A DNA stretch of 32,313 bases from Anaerolineales bacterium (GTDB lineage: Bacteria > Chloroflexota > Anaerolineae > 4572-78 > NAK82), in assembly GCA_020343875.1 (NCBI GenBank), contig CP070811.1, positions 4,038,949-4,071,261 on the forward strand, read 5' to 3'. How positions within the stretch are numbered: the stretch's first letter is position 1; the number at the start of each line of letters is the position of its first letter. Shown here piece after piece: positions 31,106 to 32,313 of the stretch. The notes under the pieces are model-generated. The model was not told the DNA's origin, did not search any database, and was given only the letters and a program-made list of their open reading frames with translations. A program made the position numbers and the translations under genes.

Positions 31106-31853
31106 GATACGCCTCGATTACTCTGGGATCCTTTCGCACATCATTGGCAGAGCCAATCATCAAGACCTGGCCTTCTGCCATAACGAGAATACGATGGGCA
31201 ATTTCAAAAATGAATTCCATGTTATGCTCTATGATTGCAAAAGTAATACCCTTTCCGTTGAGCTCCAACAGCCTGGCTTTTACATCGACCAACATGGAGA
31301 GGTTGACTCCCCCTGCTGGTTCGTCCAAGAAGACGATTTGAGGGCCAGACATCAAGCCCATGGCAATATCCAATAACTTCTGCTGGCCGAAACTCAAGTT
31401 ACCAGCTTCTTCCCTAACCAGGTGACCTAATCGGAATTGCTCCACTACATTGTTAACCTTGCCACCCAGGCCCAAATCTGGCCGCTTGAATAAGCGGCTG
31501 AATACCGTTCCAATATGAGCCTGGGAAGCTGTAAGCAGGTTATCAGGAACCGTCATTGAATCAAAAACCTGCAGCAATTGGAAGGTGCGTCCCAGGCCGT
31601 TTTTGGACAGCTTCACCGGGGACCGGCCTGTTACATCCTGCCCTTTAAGCCTTACCGTACCCTTATCAGGTTTTAGTTGGCCGAGGATGCAGTTAAAAAG
31701 GGTTGTTTTTCCGCAGCCGTTTGGCCCAATGACACCTAATATCTCACCAGGATATACATCAAACGAGACGCCCCTGACGGCCTCAATAGCCCCAAATGAT
31801 TTTGAAATATCCCTTACTTCCAGGACCGGTTTCTTTTGACCATTACCTGACAT
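31089..31853 (-). CDS. livG: Branched-chain amino acid ABC transporter ATP-binding protein LivG
   Basis: 254 aa, the second ATPase of the same importer. Walker A is IGPNGCGKTT (about 42-51), the Q-loop region GLGRTFQLLQVFDSMTVPDNLL is typical of LivG, the signature is LSFGQQKLLDIAMGL (SFG instead of SGG, as often in LivG), Walker B is IVFLDEPAGGVN, and the H-loop is AIIEHNMEFIFEIAHRILVMAEG. The ATG follows the livM stop directly (TAA at 31856-31854, ATG at 31853), with AAAGAGG about eight bases upstream inside livM. LivG and LivF form a heterodimer on the LivH-LivM permease. Confidence 0.95.
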   Translation of the reverse strand: MSGNGQKKPVLEVRDISKSFGAIEAVRGVSFDVYPGEILGVIGPNGCGKTTLFNCILGQLKPDKGTVRLKGQDVTGRSPVKLSKNGLGRTFQLLQVFDSMTVPDNLLTASQAHIGTVFSRLFKRPDLGLGGKVNNVVEQFRLGHLVREEAGNLSFGQQKLLDIAMGLMSGPQIVFLDEPAGGVNLSMLVDVKARLLELNGKGITFAIIEHNMEFIFEIAHRILVMAEGQVLMIGSANDVRKDPRVIEAYLGQQD

Positions 31854-32313
31854 TTAGTTTGCCTCTTTCTGCTGATGACTGGAAAACCGCTTTTGGAGGT
31901 AAGGGCCTATGCCAGCGACGCCTTGGGGGAAGAAAATAATGAGCACGATAACAAAGATTGCAAAGATTATCAGATAGTAATCTTCCGTAAAGCGCAACCA
32001 TTCCGGCAGCAAGATGGCAAAAAAGACACCGATGAAGGGCCCAGCCAGCGTTCCTCGACCACCAACCATAACCATAAGCAGGAAGAGCAGAGAACGATGC
32101 AGGCCAAATGATTGGGGATCAATAAATTCAACCATTGGGGCGTGCATTGCCCCGGCGATGCCGGCCAGGCCCGATCCAATTGCAAAGGCGATCAATGTAT
32201 AAGTGGTCGTAGAAAGCCCGAGGCTTTCTGCTCGGTCCGGATTGTCACGTAGGGCTTTAAAGGCCCTACCCCACGGGCTGCGAATCATGTACCACATTGC
32301 CAAACTTACAAGG
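31854..32313 (-). CDS. livM: Branched-chain amino acid permease LivM (partial, 5' end outside the window)
   Basis: The last 152 or so residues of a LivM/LivH-type permease; the frame is open through the window edge. The conserved EAA-like loop SPWGRAFKALRDNPDRAESLGLS is seen near the edge. It is followed by membrane helices (LIAFAIGSGLAGIAGAMHA, LFLLMVMVGGRGTLAGPFIGVFFAILLPE, YYLIIFAIFVIVLIIFFPQGVAG) and a short charged tail. LivM crosses the membrane and is paired with LivH, which together with the periplasmic or lipoprotein-binding component must lie beyond the edge. Confidence 0.95.
   Translation of the reverse strand, partial: LVSLAMWYMIRSPWGRAFKALRDNPDRAESLGLSTTTYTLIAFAIGSGLAGIAGAMHAPMVEFIDPQSFGLHRSLLFLLMVMVGGRGTLAGPFIGVFFAILLPEWLRFTEDYYLIIFAIFVIVLIIFFPQGVAGIGPYLQKRFSSHQQKEAN

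Overview
The window looks like a chromosomal segment of a Gram-positive-like, moderately GC-rich bacterium, most probably a member of the Chloroflexota (Anaerolineae-like). This is inferred from the gene mix: a large secreted CSLREA-type parallel beta-helix protein ending in a YLPIV-type tail, a K+-independent proton pyrophosphatase, a Bacillus-like DnaB helicase/DnaD/DnaC-type primosome operon and a Thermotoga/Bacillus-type DAHP synthase. No 16S rRNA, tRNA, insertion sequence, prophage or CRISPR array was seen, so the taxonomy is not proven.

Layout. 1-3.7 kb: the end of an upstream gene, a two-TM protein with a Pro/Thr-rich linker, galE, a lipoprotein and a bifunctional-nuclease-family protein. 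4.1-7.6 kb: a replication operon of dnaB helicase, a DnaD-domain protein and a helicase-loader-like protein with two complete AAA+ domains in tandem. 7.7-10.5 kb: a 922-residue secreted beta-helix repeat protein, followed by about 800 bp of non-coding DNA with a nested-palindrome element. 11.3-15.6 kb (minus strand): hppA, hisH and a PfkB sugar/nucleoside kinase, with terminators and palindromic repeats between them. 15.8-18.7 kb: a HAS-barrel-like protein, a GNAT acetyltransferase and a HerA-type ATPase. 18.7-28.1 kb: mostly single genes, many with their own promoter: a coiled-coil small protein, a membrane protein, rubrerythrin, a CapA-like lipoprotein, an SDR plus steroid-5-alpha-reductase-like pair, Pcm, a 71-aa membrane protein, a PPOX-family protein, and a fatty acid desaturase preceded by a structured RNA with its own promoter and terminator. 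28.1-30.3 kb (minus): a pheA-aroF operon. 30.3 kb to the end (minus): a livM-livG-livF branched-chain amino acid ABC transporter cluster, with livM cut by the window edge.

The strongest regulatory discovery is in front of pheA. A consensus promoter (TTGACA-17-TATCAT) drives a leader that encodes a 34-aa peptide with five Phe codons within eight (FAFFSRFF). A 10-bp antiterminator pairing and an intrinsic terminator hairpin follow, and they are mutually exclusive. This is a complete, classical ribosome-mediated attenuator for phenylalanine biosynthesis, in an organism outside the groups where that mechanism is best known. It is too short to appear in an ordinary gene call.

A second pattern is a promoter family of the form TTGAAN, 17 bp, TATANT, with an extended TGTGN just before the -10. 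It recurs with near-constant spacing in front of most transcription units and defines operon starts across the window. The replication operon, the SDR/5-alpha-reductase pair and the HAS-barrel/GNAT/HerA operon are the most informative functional clusters.
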